From Paenibacillus mangrovi (GTDB taxonomy: Bacteria > Bacillota > Bacilli > Paenibacillales > Paenibacillaceae), in the NCBI RefSeq assembly GCF_022898935.1, contig NZ_JALIRP010000003.1, forward strand, positions 62,001 through 126,000: a stretch of 64,000 bases of DNA, read 5' to 3'. The notes under the pieces were generated by a model that worked only from the letters and a program-made list of their open reading frames with translations, searched no databases and was not told the origin of the DNA. A program made the position numbers and the translations under genes. Positions 1-8,398 of the stretch are shown here, piece after piece (position 1 is the first letter of the stretch; each line of letters opens with the position of its first letter).

Positions 1-793
1 CCTGCTCAGGGCCAATGCCTGAAGTTTCACCCACCGTCATGATATCGTAATGAAAGAGCACCTCTTTATACAGATTATTTAGCAATGTATGAACCTTATC
101 CAGGTTGGAAAATAGTTCATAGGCGCGCACCGTCGGCAGACTGTTCGGATTCTCCCCGCTCGGCAATCCGACAGCCTTGGCAATATGTGCAATCGCATCA
201 AAACGGAAGCCATCTACCCCTTTCTTCAGCCACCATTCCACCATCTCATGCATGCAATTGACGACATTTGGATTCTCCCAATTCAGATCCGGCTGATGCT
301 TCGAATACAAATGCAGGTAATACTCATCCGTCGCTGCGTCATATTCCCAAACCGAGCCGCTGAAATAGGATTCCCAGTTGTTCGGCGGACCGCCGTTTTT
401 GCCTTGGCGCCATATGTAAAAATCGCGTTTCGGATTATCCTTGGAAGCCCTGGATTCGATAAACCAGGGATGCTCGTCCGAGGTATGATTCAGCACGAGA
501 TCCATCATGATTTTCAAACCGCGAGCATGCGCCTCCTGCAGCAGCTGGTCAAAATCATCCATCATCCCGAATTCCTTCATAATCGCCTGATAATCGCTGA
601 TGTCGTATCCGTTGTCATGGTTCGGCGATTGATTAATGGGACACATCCAGATCACATCCACACCCAGATCCTTCAGGTAATCCAGCTTTGCCGTAATGCC
701 GCGTAAATCGCCCATGCCGTCGCCATTCGTATCCAAAAAGCTGATCGGATAGATTTGGTATACTACGCTTTCCTTCCACCATGTTTTATTCAT
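1..793 (-). CDS. GH13 alpha-glucosidase (oligo-1,6-glucosidase type), N-terminal part
   Basis: The frame opens at an ATG at 793 behind AAAGGAG and runs off the left edge, so about 264 N-terminal residues are visible. It starts MNKTWWKESVVYQIYPISF, the usual opening of cytoplasmic Bacillales alpha-glucosidases and trehalose-6-phosphate hydrolases. GH13 signatures are present: region I (DLVLNHTSDEHPWF), region II with the nucleophile Asp (DGFRFDAIAHIAK) and the start of region III with the acid/base Glu (VGETSG). There is no signal peptide. The family hydrolyses alpha-1,6 or alpha-1,4 links in imported short malto- or isomalto-oligosaccharides. The exact substrate cannot be read because the C-terminal half is missing. 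The identification as a GH13 alpha-glucosidase is firm; the subtype is inferred. Confidence 0.93.
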   Translation of the reverse strand, partial: MNKTWWKESVVYQIYPISFLDTNGDGMGDLRGITAKLDYLKDLGVDVIWMCPINQSPNHDNGYDISDYQAIMKEFGMMDDFDQLLQEAHARGLKIMMDLVLNHTSDEHPWFIESRASKDNPKRDFYIWRQGKNGGPPNNWESYFSGSVWEYDAATDEYYLHLYSKHQPDLNWENPNVVNCMHEMVEWWLKKGVDGFRFDAIAHIAKAVGLPSGENPNSLPTVRAYELFSNLDKVHTLLNNLYKEVLFHYDIMTVGETSGIGPEQ

Positions 794-903
794 ATCCGTC
801 TCCTTTCCGCCAAATCCGACATTGCTTTACAAGCCAGCGTAAACACTTTATAATTATTTTAAACCATTTTTTACATCCCCTTTCACATAGGGGCAAGTTA
901 TTC

Positions 904-964
904 ACAAACGCATAGATAACATTCGGAGGAGCCTGCCACGTGCGGGCTCCGTTTGTCTTTTTTT
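904..964 (+). terminator. Intrinsic terminator in the leader of the ArsB/NhaD gene (possible attenuator)
   Basis: The 299-base gap between the divergent genes holds a 9-bp stem (928-936 with 942-950, loop CACGT) followed by a T-rich run (952-962). An outer pairing ACAAACG (904-910) with CGTTTGT (950-956) could form an alternative or extended structure. Upstream is a 5-bp hairpin CCCCT/AGGGG. No plus-strand gene lies upstream, so the terminator seems to sit in the 5' leader of the gene at 1093 and could act as an attenuator or riboswitch expression platform. I could not match the leader to a known riboswitch consensus. Confidence 0.5.
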
Positions 965-1092
965 GGCCTTCTCGTCCTTGTTCGGGTGTCCGCATGTGTC
1001 AATCTTCTCCTGATGCAGAAGGAGGAATTGAAGCTTGTATTAATGCGAAACCTATAATTACATGCACATCCAAGAACTAAGGGGGAGAAACA

Positions 1093-2373
1093 ATGGAACA
1101 ACAAGCTATTCTTGCGATTGTTATCTTTTTAATTGCATATGCACTGATTATCTCGGAGAAAATCCATCGCACGATCGTCGCCATGATTGGCGCTGCGCTT
1201 ATGGTGATTTTCGGCATCGTAAGCCAGGAAACCGCTATCCATCATATCGATTTCAACACGCTCGGTCTCTTGATCGGGATGATGATTATCGTCAATATTA
1301 CCGCTGAAACCGGACTGTTCAAATTTGTGGCCATCTGGGCCGCCAAAAAAGCCAAAGGCCGGCCGCTCGCCATTCTGATTGCCCTTATGCTCCTAACGGC
1401 GCTGGGATCCGCTTTTCTGGACAATGTAACCACGGTACTGCTGATGGTACCCGTTACCTTTAGTATTACTCGCCAGCTGCGGGTCAATCCGCTGCCGTTC
1501 CTGATTACACAGATTATCGCTTCCAATGTCGGCGGTACCGCAACGTTAATTGGCGATCCACCGAACATTATGATCGGGAGCGCGGTTAAGGAACTGACTT
1601 TTATGGCGTTCATTCAAAATTTGATGCCGATCGCGCTGATCATCCTTGTCCTTTTGATTCCTATCTTTATTTTTATGTTCCGCAAACAGATTAAAACCAC
1701 ACCGGAGCTGATGCAGAGCATCATGGATCTGGATGAAAAAGAGCTGATTACCGACAGAAAGCTCATGGTGAAATGTTTGACCGTGCTTGGTCTTACGATT
1801 GTCGGCTTTTTCATTCACCAGCTGGTTCATATCGAATCCGCCACGGTGGCGCTCACCGGCGCCTTTCTTCTTCTCCTTCTAACCGGGGAGCATATGCTGG
1901 AGGAGGCTTTTGCCAAGGTCGAGTGGCCGACGATTTTCTTCTTTGTAGGATTGTTCATTTTGGTTGCCGGTCTGATCGAAACAGGCGTGATTTCCACGCT
2001 TGCCGAGAAAGCGATCGGACTCACCGGAGGCAATGTAACTTCTACTTCCATGCTGATTTTGTGGCTGAGCGCCATCGCTTCTGCTTTCGTCGACAATATT
2101 CCGTTTGTAGCCACCATGATTCCAATGATTCAGGATATGGGAAGTATGGGTATTAGCAATCTGGAGCCTTTATGGTGGAGTCTGGCACTCGGCGCCTGCC
2201 TTGGCGGAAACGGTACACTGATAGGCGCAAGCGCCAACCTGATCGTTGCAGGGATGGCTGCCAAAGAGGGGTATCCGTTGAAATTTACCCAATTCATGAA
2301 ATATGGTTTTCCAATCATGATTTTGTCTGTTATTTTATCCAGCGCTTATGTATATTTCAGATATTTAATGTGA
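1093..2373 (+). CDS. ArsB/NhaD-type (ion transporter superfamily) membrane transporter
   Basis: A 426-residue integral membrane protein with about 11-12 hydrophobic segments. It shows the two inverted half-signatures of the ArsB/NhaD/SLC13 superfamily: FLDNVTTVLLMVP with NVGGTATLIGDPPN in the first half, and FVDNIPFVATMIP with GGNGTLIGASANLI in the second. Each DN and GGT/NGTLIG pair is expected to form one of the discontinuous helices that bind the ion or anion. The start ATG follows GGGGGAG. Substrate (arsenite, Na+/H+ or another anion) cannot be told from sequence; no arsR or arsC lies beside it, so arsenite is not favoured. The leader carries a terminator, suggesting transcript-level control. 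Confidence 0.88.
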   Translation: MEQQAILAIVIFLIAYALIISEKIHRTIVAMIGAALMVIFGIVSQETAIHHIDFNTLGLLIGMMIIVNITAETGLFKFVAIWAAKKAKGRPLAILIALMLLTALGSAFLDNVTTVLLMVPVTFSITRQLRVNPLPFLITQIIASNVGGTATLIGDPPNIMIGSAVKELTFMAFIQNLMPIALIILVLLIPIFIFMFRKQIKTTPELMQSIMDLDEKELITDRKLMVKCLTVLGLTIVGFFIHQLVHIESATVALTGAFLLLLLTGEHMLEEAFAKVEWPTIFFFVGLFILVAGLIETGVISTLAEKAIGLTGGNVTSTSMLILWLSAIASAFVDNIPFVATMIPMIQDMGSMGISNLEPLWWSLALGACLGGNGTLIGASANLIVAGMAAKEGYPLKFTQFMKYGFPIMILSVILSSAYVYFRYLM

Positions 2374-2422
2374 TAAATGATGTAAAGGGAACGATAATTT
2401 TGATTGAACTGGAGGCTCCCGC

Positions 2423-2707
2423 ATGCTGATCTACCACTGCAACGAAGATGTTGCTATCATTACAGAAACGGTAAACGAAGAGGATGTCGAATTCCGTTTG
2501 CACCTGCTGCAGACAGAGCCCTATCTGGAGCGTTTGAAGAAGATCCGGCATGATTTCGAGGAAAATGATATCTATACGGATGTGCTCTTCTATATCTACA
2601 AAAATCATGAGTATGGCGCCATTGTACGGCGGGCATATTACGTCGATTTTGTGCTCGCCCTGATGAAGCATGGTTTGCTCCGCAGCGTGGAATGGAAAGA
2701 CGACTAA
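2423..2707 (+). CDS. Conserved small hypothetical protein, 94 aa
   Basis: It starts at an ATG behind GGAGG, about 50 bases after the transporter gene, and ends just before a strong terminator, so the two genes probably share a transcript. The product is acidic and soluble, with no signal peptide or membrane segment. It begins MLIYHCNEDVAIITETVNEE and contains a Tyr-rich stretch (YTDVLFYIYKNHEYG). I do not recognise the family. The clean ribosome site and terminator support a real gene. Confidence 0.72.
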   Translation: MLIYHCNEDVAIITETVNEEDVEFRLHLLQTEPYLERLKKIRHDFEENDIYTDVLFYIYKNHEYGAIVRRAYYVDFVLALMKHGLLRSVEWKDD

Positions 2708-2733
2708 ACGAATAGGGAACTGAATTTTCAATT

Positions 2734-2758
2734 GGAGGGCGAAAGCCCTCCTTTTTTT
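2734..2758 (+). terminator. Rho-independent terminator
   Basis: A perfect 7-bp stem GGAGGGC/GCCCTCC with a GAAA tetraloop is followed by seven T. It closes the transcript of the small gene ending at 2707 and of the transporter upstream. Confidence 0.93.
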
Positions 2759-2795
2759 AACTACAGAACTGACAAAAAGGTCGACTAACAGCAAC

Positions 2796-2820
2796 AGCCG
2801 GAAAGACATTCTTCCCGGCT
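2796..2820 (-). terminator. Strong hairpin after the minus-strand membrane gene
   Basis: An 11-bp stem with one G-U pair and a three-base loop lies 50 bases beyond the end of the gene at 2871. On the minus strand the nearest T run (5 T) is about 17 bases further on, so this is an imperfect terminator. Confidence 0.5.
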
Positions 2821-2870
2821 TGACTCTTCAGACTTAAGTTATGTATATGATGAACCCCGTATTATAAAAT

Positions 2871-3302
2871 TTATATGCTTCCCTCACCTGGATGACGGTT
2901 GATATTCGCATAGGACGAAGCCGAATATTTGAACAACACGTAGCCAAGCAACGCGTACACGAGTGCACTGATCAGGCCGCCGAATCCGAATGGGAACAGG
3001 ATAATAAACGCATTGATCCAGAGCGCATACGGCAAATATTTGACATTACTTGATACCAGTGTCAGCCACGCGCCAACCCAGAATGCATACTGGGCAATCA
3101 CGAGCAGCGGAATCGTATGGAAGATGAAGCTCAGGACATGGTTAGAAGAGTACGGAAGAATGGAGATCAGCAGATCATACAGAAACTGGACCCCAAGAGC
3201 CCCAAACAGCAAATGAAGCTCGATCGGAGCCAGTATTCCGTACAAGCGAAAGGACTGAAACCATTTACGTGTCTCCTGCAAAACCACGGCGAATTGCTGC
3301 AC
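2871..3302 (-). CDS. Small membrane protein, 143 aa
   Basis: The GTG start shares its first G with the TAG stop of the preceding zinc-ribbon gene, a one-base overlap typical of translational coupling. The product has an amphipathic N-terminus (QETRKWFQSFRLYGI) and about four hydrophobic segments (around 22-50, 56-85, 88-105 and 105-125), with a short polar tail. No catalytic motif is visible and I do not recognise the family. The coupling says it works with, or is expressed with, the zinc-ribbon protein. Confidence 0.75.
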   Translation of the reverse strand: MQQFAVVLQETRKWFQSFRLYGILAPIELHLLFGALGVQFLYDLLISILPYSSNHVLSFIFHTIPLLVIAQYAFWVGAWLTLVSSNVKYLPYALWINAFIILFPFGFGGLISALVYALLGYVLFKYSASSYANINRHPGEGSI

Positions 3303-3676
3303 TACGAATCACCTTCCTGTTTTTCAATCTCGATAAACTGGTGTCCGCATTCCGGACAGAACCTCGCTGCAATGGGAACGACATGTCCACAGACGCATTT
3401 CTTTTCATCCGAGATCACATTGATTTGATGCTGATTCAGCTGAATCTCATCCTGAAGCTGCACAATCCGTTCAACCATCGGCTGCAGCTGTTCTGCACTG
3501 CACATGCTCTCCTGGCTCAGCGAATCGAAGACCATTTTGCCGATGTGCTGATATTCCTGATCGATCTCTTTTTGCTTGGTGGAATTCTGCATCTTGAGAC
3601 GATTCACTTCCACCGCGACCTTGGCTTTGTTGCCCGCTTCGGCAACACCTGACTTCAGCTTGTCAAAAAAACTCAC
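3302..3676 (-). CDS. Zinc-ribbon protein with coiled coil, 124 aa
   Basis: The N-terminal two thirds (about 10-90) is predicted helical and coiled coil. The C-terminus carries a four-Cys zinc ribbon of the form C-x-C-x10-C-x2-C (CVCGHVVPIAARFCPECGHQ). The opening MSFFDKLKSGVAEAGNKAK is the pattern seen in small Bacillales zinc-ribbon domain proteins. It ends in a one-base overlap with the membrane gene downstream. A cytoplasmic adaptor or regulatory role next to the membrane partner is an inference; no enzyme activity is suggested. Confidence 0.8.
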   Translation of the reverse strand: MSFFDKLKSGVAEAGNKAKVAVEVNRLKMQNSTKQKEIDQEYQHIGKMVFDSLSQESMCSAEQLQPMVERIVQLQDEIQLNQHQINVISDEKKCVCGHVVPIAARFCPECGHQFIEIEKQEGDS

Positions 3677-3803
3677 AAAACCTCAGCTCCTTTCGATTTT
3701 TATTCAGAAGTCGCCTTGATGTTAGGTATTAAGAATTAATTATAAAGGACCGTCCTAGCCATAGTCATGCGACTAAAGTTCCATTTCCCATGATTTAGGG
3801 GAA

Positions 3804-4733
3804 TTACTCTGTCTGTTCGATGATCGATTCGTACCTTCTTTTTACATCTGCCAGACGCGTTTCCAAAACTCGATGCTCTTGCTCTAAATGGCGAACCACT
3901 TCTTTGACCGCATCCAGCTTCTCTTCCACCCGGTCCAGCGTATCGTTGATTCGTCCCTGTACCATCCAATCGGAAATAAAGCCGTCGAAAAAATAATCCG
4001 AAAAGTGGAGGAAGCTCCCGATGTCGATCTCGATGGACAGGTTCATTTCCACATCTTGAAGCTCTTTGCCGAACCGGCGCATACTAGACTGCGCATCATG
4101 GATATAGTCCATGGCCTCGTCGATTTTATTATGCTTGATATGCGTGGACATCATCCCGCCGCCAAACATATCGTAAGTTCCCCAGTTGCGCGCGGAATGC
4201 AGATAGTCCCTTGCCTGTTCCAGATCATGAAGCACAGAGTGCCCGGCCTGCACCGCTTCCTTCATCTCTTTCAAATGTACGGCCAAATCCGCCTGCTGTT
4301 CCGAAAGCTGTGACAGCTCCCCGTTTTGCTGCAAAATGATGTTTTCCTTTTCCTGCAGGATACGTTCATATTCGATATCGGAATAGCGGACATCCTGAAG
4401 CTGCTTCCGAATTTCTTCGCATTGCTTGCTCATATCTTCTGCAGCCCGCAACGCGGCATCATACTTGGCTTTGGCCTCCAGCACCTCCAGCTGCTCCCGC
4501 GCCAGCTTCTCTTCCTTTTTACCGATGATGCTGAAAAACAACCCGGATAAAGAAGTACCGGTTAACTGCTTCACATCCTTCTCCTCATCCGCCAGGCGCT
4601 GCTTCCAGCGATCCGCTTCCGACTCTCGTTCCTTCAGCTCCCGCTCCAGCTCCTGCAGACGCTTTTCCCACTTCTCCTTGCTTCTTATACATTCTTTCAA
4701 CTCGGCCAGACGAGCGTTCGCCACTTCAAACAT
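3804..4733 (-). CDS. Long coiled-coil protein, 309 aa
   Basis: Almost the whole product is charged heptad-like helix (for example LKECIRSKEKWEKRLQELER), interrupted around 190-205 by a Gly/Met-rich turn (YDMFGGGMMSTHIKHNK). There is no signal peptide or membrane segment. Start choice: the longest frame begins with GTG at 4742, but GGAG at 4745-4742 overlaps it; the same GGAG is 8 bases from the ATG at 4733, which I prefer. It lies 127 bases upstream of the zinc-ribbon gene, same strand, and may be co-transcribed. Function not recognised. Confidence 0.75.
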   Translation of the reverse strand: MFEVANARLAELKECIRSKEKWEKRLQELERELKERESEADRWKQRLADEEKDVKQLTGTSLSGLFFSIIGKKEEKLAREQLEVLEAKAKYDAALRAAEDMSKQCEEIRKQLQDVRYSDIEYERILQEKENIILQQNGELSQLSEQQADLAVHLKEMKEAVQAGHSVLHDLEQARDYLHSARNWGTYDMFGGGMMSTHIKHNKIDEAMDYIHDAQSSMRRFGKELQDVEMNLSIEIDIGSFLHFSDYFFDGFISDWMVQGRINDTLDRVEEKLDAVKEVVRHLEQEHRVLETRLADVKRRYESIIEQTE

Positions 4734-4913
4734 CCGCATCACTCCATATTAATATTTACAATCATTACCTTCTTAAACGTGACATTAATCGATAAGTTTC
4801 AACGAAATTCGGAAAGCACGTCCCTATAGGTATGAAGAGCCCCTTCTTGACCTACGCTAGATTTTACTGCAGAAAATCGATATGATTAGAATAAATTGCA
4901 AAAAGGAGTGAAT

Positions 4914-5618
4914 ATGAATTTCATGAAATACAAAAGAGTTTACCTTCCAATCATACTGATGATCGTGGTTGCGCTCGCGCTTGGCGGCTGCGGCAAAAAG
5001 CCAGAGGAGCCTAGTGCCCAACAGCCTAGTACCCAAAAAGAAGAGCCGACACAGCCTGCTACCCCAAAAGAAGAGCAGCCTCAGAACAAAAGCTGGACAA
5101 GCCCGCCGGCGATGCAAATTGACACGAGCAAGAACTACGAAGCTGAAGTTAAAACATCCAAGGGCTCGTTCACGATCCAGCTGTTTGCCAAGGATGCACC
5201 AAAGACGGTCAACAACTTCGTCTTTTTGTCCAAGGAAGGCTTCTACGATAATGTCACTTTCCACCGCATTATTGAATCATTTATGATTCAGACCGGCGAT
5301 CCGACGGGAACCGGCGCAGGTGGTCCGGGATACTCCTTCGAGGATGAGAAGACCAGCTATAAATACGAGCCCGGCATCGTCGCCATGGCCAATGCAGGTC
5401 CGAATACGAATGGCAGCCAATTCTTTATCTGCACAGGAGCAGACAGCGAAGGGCTGAACTCCCAGCCGAACTATACCATTTTCGGTAAAGTAACGGACGG
5501 CATGGATGTCGTGAAGAAAATCGCCGCTACACCGGTTGAACCGAATCCCGATACAGGTGAGCCAAGCAAACCAACCGAAAAGGTAACGATCGACAGCATT
5601 AAGATCAACGAAAAATAA
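4914..5618 (+). CDS. Lipoprotein peptidyl-prolyl cis-trans isomerase, cyclophilin type
   Basis: A 234-residue protein with a lipoprotein signal (hydrophobic stretch then LALGGC, lipidated Cys near residue 22), a Pro/Glu/Gln-rich linker (about 25-65) and a cyclophilin domain. Cyclophilin motifs are clear: FHRIIESFMIQTGDPTGTG and NTNGSQFFICTG. It should be anchored outside the membrane and catalyse X-Pro isomerisation during folding of exported proteins. The start ATG at 4914 sits 5 bases after AAGGAG; an upstream in-frame TTG has no site. The first base of the following 116-bp repeat is the first base of its stop codon. Confidence 0.94.
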   Translation: MNFMKYKRVYLPIILMIVVALALGGCGKKPEEPSAQQPSTQKEEPTQPATPKEEQPQNKSWTSPPAMQIDTSKNYEAEVKTSKGSFTIQLFAKDAPKTVNNFVFLSKEGFYDNVTFHRIIESFMIQTGDPTGTGAGGPGYSFEDEKTSYKYEPGIVAMANAGPNTNGSQFFICTGADSEGLNSQPNYTIFGKVTDGMDVVKKIAATPVEPNPDTGEPSKPTEKVTIDSIKINEK

Positions 5619-5880
5619 GAAAAACGTCTATCGACGTACTTTCACAGAAGACAGACCGCATTTAGAGGTAGTTTTTCTTGCGATTATAGCAATTGTTCAG
5701 CCTCGCTGAAAACTTATATATTCTATAATCTTAAGAAAAACGTCTATCGACGTACTTTCACAGAAGACAGACCGCATTTAGAGGTAGTTTTTCTTGCGAT
5801 TATAGAATTGTTCAGCCTCGCTGAAAACTTATATATTCTATAATTTTAAAAAAAACGTCTATCGACGTACTTTCAAAGAT
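5616..5880. repeat. Tandem 116-bp structured repeat, two full copies and a third diverged copy
   Basis: Unit 1 starts at the stop codon (5616) and unit 2 at 5732; they differ by one deleted C and a terminal base. A third copy starts near 5848 and keeps the core AAAACGTCTATCGACGTACT before diverging into the terminator at 5886. Each full unit holds nested inverted repeats: AAGAAAAAC with GTTTTTCTT, the small hairpin CGTC-tatc-GACG, TTCAGC-ctc-GCTGAA, and ATTATAG with CTATAAT. The unit looks like a duplicated RNA-structure or terminator element rather than a coding repeat. Confidence 0.9.
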
Positions 5881-5885
5881 GCGAG

Positions 5886-5934
5886 GACCGCCCTTCGAGC
5901 CAGTTCATTCACCGGCTGAAGCGGCGGTTCTTTT
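5886..5934 (+). terminator. Terminator after the isomerase gene and repeats
   Basis: GACCGCC (5886-5892) pairs with GGCGGTT (5923-5929), extended inside by CTTC/GAAG and GCC/GGC, and is followed by TTTT. It occupies the position of the third repeat copy, whose left half is still recognisable. The region 5935-6054 carries no further gene. Confidence 0.75.
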
Positions 5935-6054
5935 GTATCCTATTCACTCCCTGCATCTCCTTAGGAATAGTTTTTCGCATAGTAAGCAGAGCTTGCACAT
6001 ATTTTGGTACAAGGTTGATCTTGCGCTGAAACATTCGATGACCAGGAGGAAACG

Positions 6055-6789
6055 ATGAATACCATTTGGATGGGATGTCTGGCAACCTCAATTTGCACAT
6101 CCCTAGGTGCGCTGCCCGCCCTGCTGTTTAACAGGGTCACCCACCAGGGAAGGGATATTCTTCTGGCGTTTACCGCAGGCATTATGGTCGCCGCATCGAC
6201 CTATGGCCTGATCCCGTCGGCGCTGAAGCTTTCTAATCTGTGGATTTTGACGATTGGGACCCTTCTCGGCACCGCCATTCTTACCTTACTAGAGCTGCTG
6301 ATTCCCCATCAGGATCTGGAGCATTCCCCGCAGAATGCGGTCAGAGACCAGACAAGCTCTCTCATGTTCCTTTCTGCCATGGCTCTGCATAATCTACCAG
6401 AGGGATTATCCGTGGGCGTCAGCTACGGGAGCAGTAATCAGGATCTAGGGACCATCGTTGCGCTCAGCATCGGTCTGCAAAATATTCCGGAAGGCTTCCT
6501 TACTGCATTGTTCCTCATTACACACGGACTTCGCAGGCGCACCGCACTACTTCTGGCCACGCTTACCGGCGTGCTGGAGCTTGCAGCCTGCTGGTTAGGG
6601 CTAGAGTTCGCAGGAAACTTTACGGCGATTGTGCCATACGGCCTCGCCTTTGCAGCCGGGGCTATGCTGTTCGTCGTTTACAAAGAGCTTATTCCGGAAA
6701 GCCACGGGGATGGCAATGAGCGCGCCTCCACATTTTCATTCATATTCGGCCTGCTGACCATGATCGCACTGACCCACTTGCTGAAATGA
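6055..6789 (+). CDS. ZIP-family divalent metal transporter
   Basis: A 244-residue, about eight-segment membrane protein. The ZIP binding motifs are intact: HNLPEGLSVGVSYG in the fourth segment and QNIPEGFLTALF in the fifth. A short polar loop with His (PHQDLEHSPQ) lies between the third and fourth segments. The start ATG follows AGGAGG by 7 bases. The family imports Zn2+, Fe2+ or Mn2+. The Mn-type NRAMP gene follows on the same strand behind an MntR-like box, so manganese or broad metal uptake is plausible but not shown. Confidence 0.9.
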   Translation: MNTIWMGCLATSICTSLGALPALLFNRVTHQGRDILLAFTAGIMVAASTYGLIPSALKLSNLWILTIGTLLGTAILTLLELLIPHQDLEHSPQNAVRDQTSSLMFLSAMALHNLPEGLSVGVSYGSSNQDLGTIVALSIGLQNIPEGFLTALFLITHGLRRRTALLLATLTGVLELAACWLGLEFAGNFTAIVPYGLAFAAGAMLFVVYKELIPESHGDGNERASTFSFIFGLLTMIALTHLLK

Positions 6790-6827
6790 GGTGTCTGACA
6801 TGCACTCATATAAATTTTTCCATATTT

Positions 6828-6843
6828 TTTGCCTCGGTAAAAC
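6828..6843 (+). promoter_or_regulatory. MntR-like operator upstream of the first NRAMP gene
   Basis: TTTGCCTCGGTAAAAC is close to the Bacillus subtilis MntR box before mntH (TTTGCCTTAAGGAAAC, recalled from the literature). Nearly the same sequence, inverted, lies in the promoter of the second NRAMP gene at 20982. Between the box and the gene are two more half-site-like strings (TGTAAGGTAA, GTTAGGCTAA). Expected role: repression when Mn2+ is plentiful. Confidence 0.62.
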
Positions 6844-6972
6844 TTTTTGTTGTAAGGTAAATTATTTTGTGTTAGGCTAATATTATAAATCAGGAAGCAT
6901 CGATCAAATTTTTTTACCCAAAAAGTTGTCCTGAGGAAAAATAATTTCCCTCGAGAAAGAAGGTTGTCCCGA

Positions 6973-8328
6973 ATGAGCATGTCCGTACGAAGATTGCAGG
7001 AACCGCAGCCGGAGCAAGGCTGGCATTCCAAACGGCGCAGTCCCAGCCTCCCTGAAGTCTACAAATCGATGAAAGTCCCGACCAAGGGGAGTTTTTTCCG
7101 AAGGCTGCTTGCCTTCGTTGGCCCTGGATATCTCGTTGCCGTGGGCTATATGGATCCAGGGAACTGGGCAACCTCTCTAGCGGGCGGATCCATGTTCGGC
7201 TATACGCTGCTGTCCGTCATCCTCATCTCCAACCTGATGGCCATTGTGCTGCAGGCTCTATCAGCTCGGCTCGGAATTGCGACCGGTAGAGATTTGGCAC
7301 AGGCCTGCCGCGATCATTACAGCAAGCCGGTGAATTTTAGCTTATGGATCCTCTGTGAACTGGCAATCGCCGCATGCGATTTGGCCGAGGTCATCGGATC
7401 CGCCATAGCGCTGCAGCTGTTATTCGGATTGCCGCTAATCTATGGCGTACTCCTCACCGCACTGGACGTCATGCTTGTACTCTTTTTGCAGAACAAAGGT
7501 TTCCGCTACATCGAGGCCATCGTCATTTCGCTAATTGTCATTATCATGCTGTGCTTCGGTGTCGAAATGGCGTTATCCAGACCGGAAATCGGCGGCATCG
7601 TGTCCGGGTTCATCCCAAGTCCGGAAATCATCAAAAATCCGCAAATGCTGTACATTGCACTTGGAATCCTCGGCGCTACGGTCATGCCGCATAATCTGTA
7701 CCTCCACTCTTCCATCGTGCAAACGCGCAACTATGAGGATACGGTGCAGGGCAAAAAATCCGCGATCCGCTTCGCTACGATCGACTCCACCGTCGCCTTG
7801 ATGCTTGCCTTATTCGTGAATGCGGCGATTCTGATTCTGTCCGCAGCCGCTTTCCATTCCACCGGCCATACGGAAGTCGCTGAAATTCAGGATGCCTATC
7901 AGCTGCTCACGCCTCTGCTGGGTACTGGCATTGCCAGCGTGCTGTTCGCCGTAGCCCTGCTGGCCTCTGGCCAGAATTCCACCTTGACCGGCACACTAGC
8001 TGGGCAAATTGTGATGGAAGGCTTCCTGAACATCCGGCTGAAGCCTTGGATTCGAAGACTCATCACCCGTGCCATCGCCATCGTTCCGGCCGTACTGGTT
8101 ATCGGCATCGCCGGCGAGAAGGCAACCGGAAGTCTGCTCATCCTAAGCCAGGTGATTCTGTCCCTGCAGCTGTCCTTCGCCGTCATCCCGCTCGTCATGT
8201 TCACTGGAGATAAGAAGAAAATGGGCCCCCACACCGCGCCAAAGTGGCTGCAAATTCTCGCCTGGTTCATTACGATAGTCATCGCTATTCTCAATGTTTA
8301 CCTGCTGTATGGAACGTTTGCCTTTTAA
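6973..8328 (+). CDS. mntH: NRAMP-family manganese transporter (first copy)
   Basis: A 451-residue membrane protein with about 11 segments and the NRAMP metal-site motifs: DPGN in the first segment ([13 protein letters not shown]) and the Met-Pro-His motif in the sixth ([14 protein letters not shown]). The Met ligand marks transition-metal rather than alkaline-earth selectivity. The ATG at 6973 lies 9 bases after AGAAGG; an in-frame TTG at 6964 and an ATG at 6979 are alternatives. It imports Mn2+ (or Fe2+) with protons. An MntR-like box lies 130 bases upstream. A second NRAMP gene in the window (21047) is clearly homologous but divergent. Confidence 0.95.
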   Translation: MSMSVRRLQEPQPEQGWHSKRRSPSLPEVYKSMKVPTKGSFFRRLLAFVGPGYLVAVGYMDPGNWATSLAGGSMFGYTLLSVILISNLMAIVLQALSARLGIATGRDLAQACRDHYSKPVNFSLWILCELAIAACDLAEVIGSAIALQLLFGLPLIYGVLLTALDVMLVLFLQNKGFRYIEAIVISLIVIIMLCFGVEMALSRPEIGGIVSGFIPSPEIIKNPQMLYIALGILGATVMPHNLYLHSSIVQTRNYEDTVQGKKSAIRFATIDSTVALMLALFVNAAILILSAAAFHSTGHTEVAEIQDAYQLLTPLLGTGIASVLFAVALLASGQNSTLTGTLAGQIVMEGFLNIRLKPWIRRLITRAIAIVPAVLVIGIAGEKATGSLLILSQVILSLQLSFAVIPLVMFTGDKKKMGPHTAPKWLQILAWFITIVIAILNVYLLYGTFAF

Positions 8329-8351
8329 AGCCTCATTCACCAACAAAAAGA

Positions 8352-8391
8352 CTGTACCCGGTTCATTTTAACCTTGGGTACAGCCTTTTTT
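8352..8391. terminator. Bidirectional terminator between mntH and the MFS gene
   Basis: CTGTACCC (8352-8359) pairs with GGGTACAG (8376-8383). T runs follow on both strands (TTTTTT at 8386 on plus; AAAAAG before the stem gives T on minus), so it can stop both convergent genes. Confidence 0.88.
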
Positions 8392-8398
8392 GTAGCTT

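Noticed and set aside
835..860. Possible cre site before the alpha-glucosidase gene
   Set aside because: The best alignment around GCGTAAACA mismatches the consensus at four or more positions.
5616..5880. CRISPR-like reading of the tandem repeats
   Set aside because: Units are contiguous and 116 bp long with no unique spacers, and no cas genes are present.
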